Assembly (NCBI RefSeq): GCF_000009265.1
Contig: NC_008380.1
Coordinates: forward strand, 1,555,501-1,619,500
DNA: 64,000 nucleotides
Reading direction: 5' to 3'
From: Rhizobium johnstonii 3841
Lineage (GTDB): Bacteria > Pseudomonadota > Alphaproteobacteria > Rhizobiales > Rhizobiaceae
A program made the position numbers and the translations under genes. Positions 62,258-64,000 of the stretch are shown here, piece by piece (positions within the stretch are counted from its first letter, which is position 1; each line of letters opens with the position of its first letter). The notes beneath the pieces were generated by a model. The model was not told the origin of the DNA. It did no database searches and saw nothing but the letters and a program-made list of their open reading frames with translations.

Positions 62258-63418
62258 CTATTCCTCGGCCACGTAGCGCCGCTCGTGGCGGAGGCCCATG
62301 CTGGTCAGGATCTCGTATCCGATCGTGCCGGATGCCCGCGCCACATCGTCCACCGGCATGTTCTTTCCAAACAGTTCGACATAATCCCCGGCGCGCACGG
62401 CATTGTCAGGCAGGTCGGTGATATCGAAGATCGTCAGGTCCATGGTGATCCGGCCGGCGACCGGCACCTTGTGTCCGGCGATGAAGCCTTGCCCGCCTTG
62501 CGGCACCACTTGGCGCAGTGGCACGCCGCCGCTCGACTGGCTGCGCATGTAGCCATCGGCATAACCGGCCGAGGCGATCGCCAGCCGGCTTTCACGGCGA
62601 AGCTGCAGCGCCCGCCCATAGCTGACGGTCTCGCCGGCTTCGACGCTGCGCACCTGGATGATGCGCGCTTCTGCCGTGGCCACCGGCCGCATCGGGTTCG
62701 CCATGCCGCAGACGGCTTCGCCGCCATAGAGCGCAATGCCGGGGCGGGTCAGGTCGAAGTGATAATCCTCACCGAGAAAGATGCCGGCCGAGGCGGCAAG
62801 ACTTGAATCGATGCCTTCATAAGCGGCGCTAACCCTGTGGAATGATTCGAGCTGCTGCCGGTTCATCGCATGGGTGGGATCATCGGCGCAGGCGAGGTGG
62901 CTCATGACAAGCACGGGCGCGAAGCTCGCCGGCCGTGAGACGTCGTCGGCGAGCGCGATCGCATCGTCGATATGCAGTCCGAGCCGATTGAAGCCGGTAT
63001 CGACATGCAGCGCGCAGGGGTAGTCGCCGTAATCGGCAAGCACCGCCATCCAGAAGGCGAGCTGTTCGTCGGAGGAAATCACCGGCACCAGATCGTTTTC
63101 GAAGAAGCGCCGCTCGGTGCCCGGCCAGATGCCTGAGAGCACGAAAACGCGCGCCTCGGGCGCATAGAGGCGAAGCGTCACGCCCTCGTCGACGGTCGCG
63201 ACGAAGAAGTCGCGCGCGCCGGCCATATAGAGCGCTTCGCCGGCATCCTCGATGCCCATGCCATAGGCATCCGCCTTGACGACCGCCGAGGCGCGCGCCG
63301 CACCGGAGCGTCGCGCCATATCACGCCAGTTCTCCGTCAGAGCGGTCAGGTCGACGGTCAACCGCAGGCCGGCCGAGGCAAAGTTGTCGTCTTCGGGGGC
63401 GTCGAAAATTTCGCTCAT
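62258..63418 (-). CDS. alr: Alanine racemase
   Basis: 386 residues from ATG 63418 (MSEIFDAPEDD); an in-frame ATG at 63427 is also possible. The PLP lysine is in SAVVKADAYGMG near residue 47, and the second catalytic tyrosine in GIALYGGEAV. The N-terminal TIM barrel and C-terminal beta domain are of normal length. It makes D-alanine for peptidoglycan. Anabolic (alr) or catabolic (dadX) type cannot be told. dnaB lies upstream on the same strand, an order common in rhizobia. Confidence 0.95.
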   Translation of the reverse strand: MSEIFDAPEDDNFASAGLRLTVDLTALTENWRDMARRSGAARASAVVKADAYGMGIEDAGEALYMAGARDFFVATVDEGVTLRLYAPEARVFVLSGIWPGTERRFFENDLVPVISSDEQLAFWMAVLADYGDYPCALHVDTGFNRLGLHIDDAIALADDVSRPASFAPVLVMSHLACADDPTHAMNRQQLESFHRVSAAYEGIDSSLAASAGIFLGEDYHFDLTRPGIALYGGEAVCGMANPMRPVATAEARIIQVRSVEAGETVSYGRALQLRRESRLAIASAGYADGYMRSQSSGGVPLRQVVPQGGQGFIAGHKVPVAGRITMDLTIFDITDLPDNAVRAGDYVELFGKNMPVDDVARASGTIGYEILTSMGLRHERRYVAEE

Positions 63419-63515
63419 GATCCACATCGAAAAGAGGCCGGAGAAGATTCACCGGCCAGTTTAAAGATCAACTATGTCAAGGGAAAGCCCGGCGCTGCAT
63501 GCAGCATCCGCGCGA

Positions 63516-64000
63516 TCAGTGCTCTTCATATTGGGTGAAGGAGGGATCGGCGAGATCGGCAAAGCGCGTGAATTCCGACTGGAAGGCGAGCTTCACCGTG
63601 CCTGTTGGCCCGTGGCGCTGCTTGGCGATGATGACGTCGGCCGTGCCCTTCACCTTGTCGAACAGCGCTTCCCATTCAGGATATTTGGGATCGTGGATGT
63701 CGCGCGGCTCCGAATTTTTGACGTAATATTCCTCGCGGAACACGAAGAGCACGACGTCGGCGTCCTGCTCGATCGAGCCGGATTCGCGAAGGTCGGACAG
63801 CTGCGGCCGCTTGTCGTCGCGGCTTTCGACCTGACGCGAAAGCTGCGACAGCGCGATGATCGGAACGTTGAGTTCCTTGCCGAGCGCCTTGAGGCCGGTG
63901 GTGATCTGGGTGATTTCCTGCACGCGGTTGTCGCTGGATTTGCCCGAGCCGGTCATCAGCTGAATGTAGTCGACCACCAGCACGTCGAGGCCGCGCTGAC
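63516..64000 (-). CDS. dnaB: Replicative DNA helicase, C-terminal part
   Basis: The frame is open to the end of the window, so this is a 3' fragment of about 161 residues. It contains the DnaB Walker B stretch ([15 protein letters not shown]), [37 protein letters not shown] and the terminal arginine finger region [15 protein letters not shown]. DnaB is the hexameric helicase at the replication fork. The N-terminal half lies outside the window. Confidence 0.96.
   Translation of the reverse strand, partial: QRGLDVLVVDYIQLMTGSGKSSDNRVQEITQITTGLKALGKELNVPIIALSQLSRQVESRDDKRPQLSDLRESGSIEQDADVVLFVFREEYYVKNSEPRDIHDPKYPEWEALFDKVKGTADVIIAKQRHGPTGTVKLAFQSEFTRFADLADPSFTQYEEH

Overview
The window is a stretch of rhizobial chromosome, most probably Rhizobium (R. 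etli / R. leguminosarum group). Evidence for this: GC-rich coding sequence on both strands; an inositol catabolic cluster in the order iolR-C-D-E-B with IolC fused to a DUF2090 domain; a RopA-type porin; a single long bifunctional Rel of 744 residues; and many palindromic intergenic repeats of rhizobial type. The species call is inference from gene content and order; I recognise no plasmid, phage, IS element or CRISPR array.

Layout. 1-1704: end of a MATE-type transporter, a 53-residue cysteine-rich protein, an AraC regulator and a DUF1127 protein whose Shine-Dalgarno sequence lies inside a perfect 9-bp hairpin. 1794-10096: the inositol cluster, with iolR, iolC, iolD, iolE and iolB leftward and an inositol-dehydrogenase-like gene divergent; GGAA-N6-TTYC operators lie before iolC and iolR, with a half-matching copy before the dehydrogenase gene. 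10184-16408: ferredoxin reductase, tRNA-Ser(GCT), porin RopA with a long leader, an alpha/beta hydrolase and a soluble-type lytic transglycosylase. 16590-28518: a housekeeping block with dapA, smpB, an NYN-domain protein, rpoZ, rel, a DUF3563 protein, a DUF2062 protein, acpS, lepB, rnc, era, a Crp/Fnr regulator, a single-domain response regulator and recO. 28621-36029: aldo/keto reductase, MOSC protein, HD hydrolase, a GGDEF-EAL protein, an EF-hand protein behind a perfect CtrA box, sodC and an MscS channel. 36088-42264: a 4-nt-overlapping chain (ygfZ, HD hydrolase, PTP-like phosphatase), several small conserved proteins, a Nudix hydrolase, YnfA, an SRAP protein and a 48-residue protein with a palindromic operator. 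42265-49960: pssA and psd (phosphatidylethanolamine synthesis), an Atm1-type ABC exporter, a LysM protein with an internal duplication, a LOG-family protein and rarD. 50167-55744: cimA, then a tightly overlapping run of cysS, three tandem GFA paralogues and pip. 56098-64000: GH25 lysozyme, SDR, purF, cvpA, radA, a LysE exporter, alr and the 3' end of dnaB.

Most genes are ordinary core functions. The less ordinary signals are in the non-coding DNA: a two-module palindromic repeat present three times with a constant 11-nt spacer and a compensatory base change; a second repeat family present three times, one copy of which contains the stop codon of the neighbouring gene; an SD-sequestering hairpin; a 17-bp copy of the rpoZ 3' end followed by a terminator just before rel; an exact 18-bp tandem duplication that spans the stop codons of two convergent genes; and the putative IolR and CtrA sites. 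I did not find a convincing new multi-gene system.
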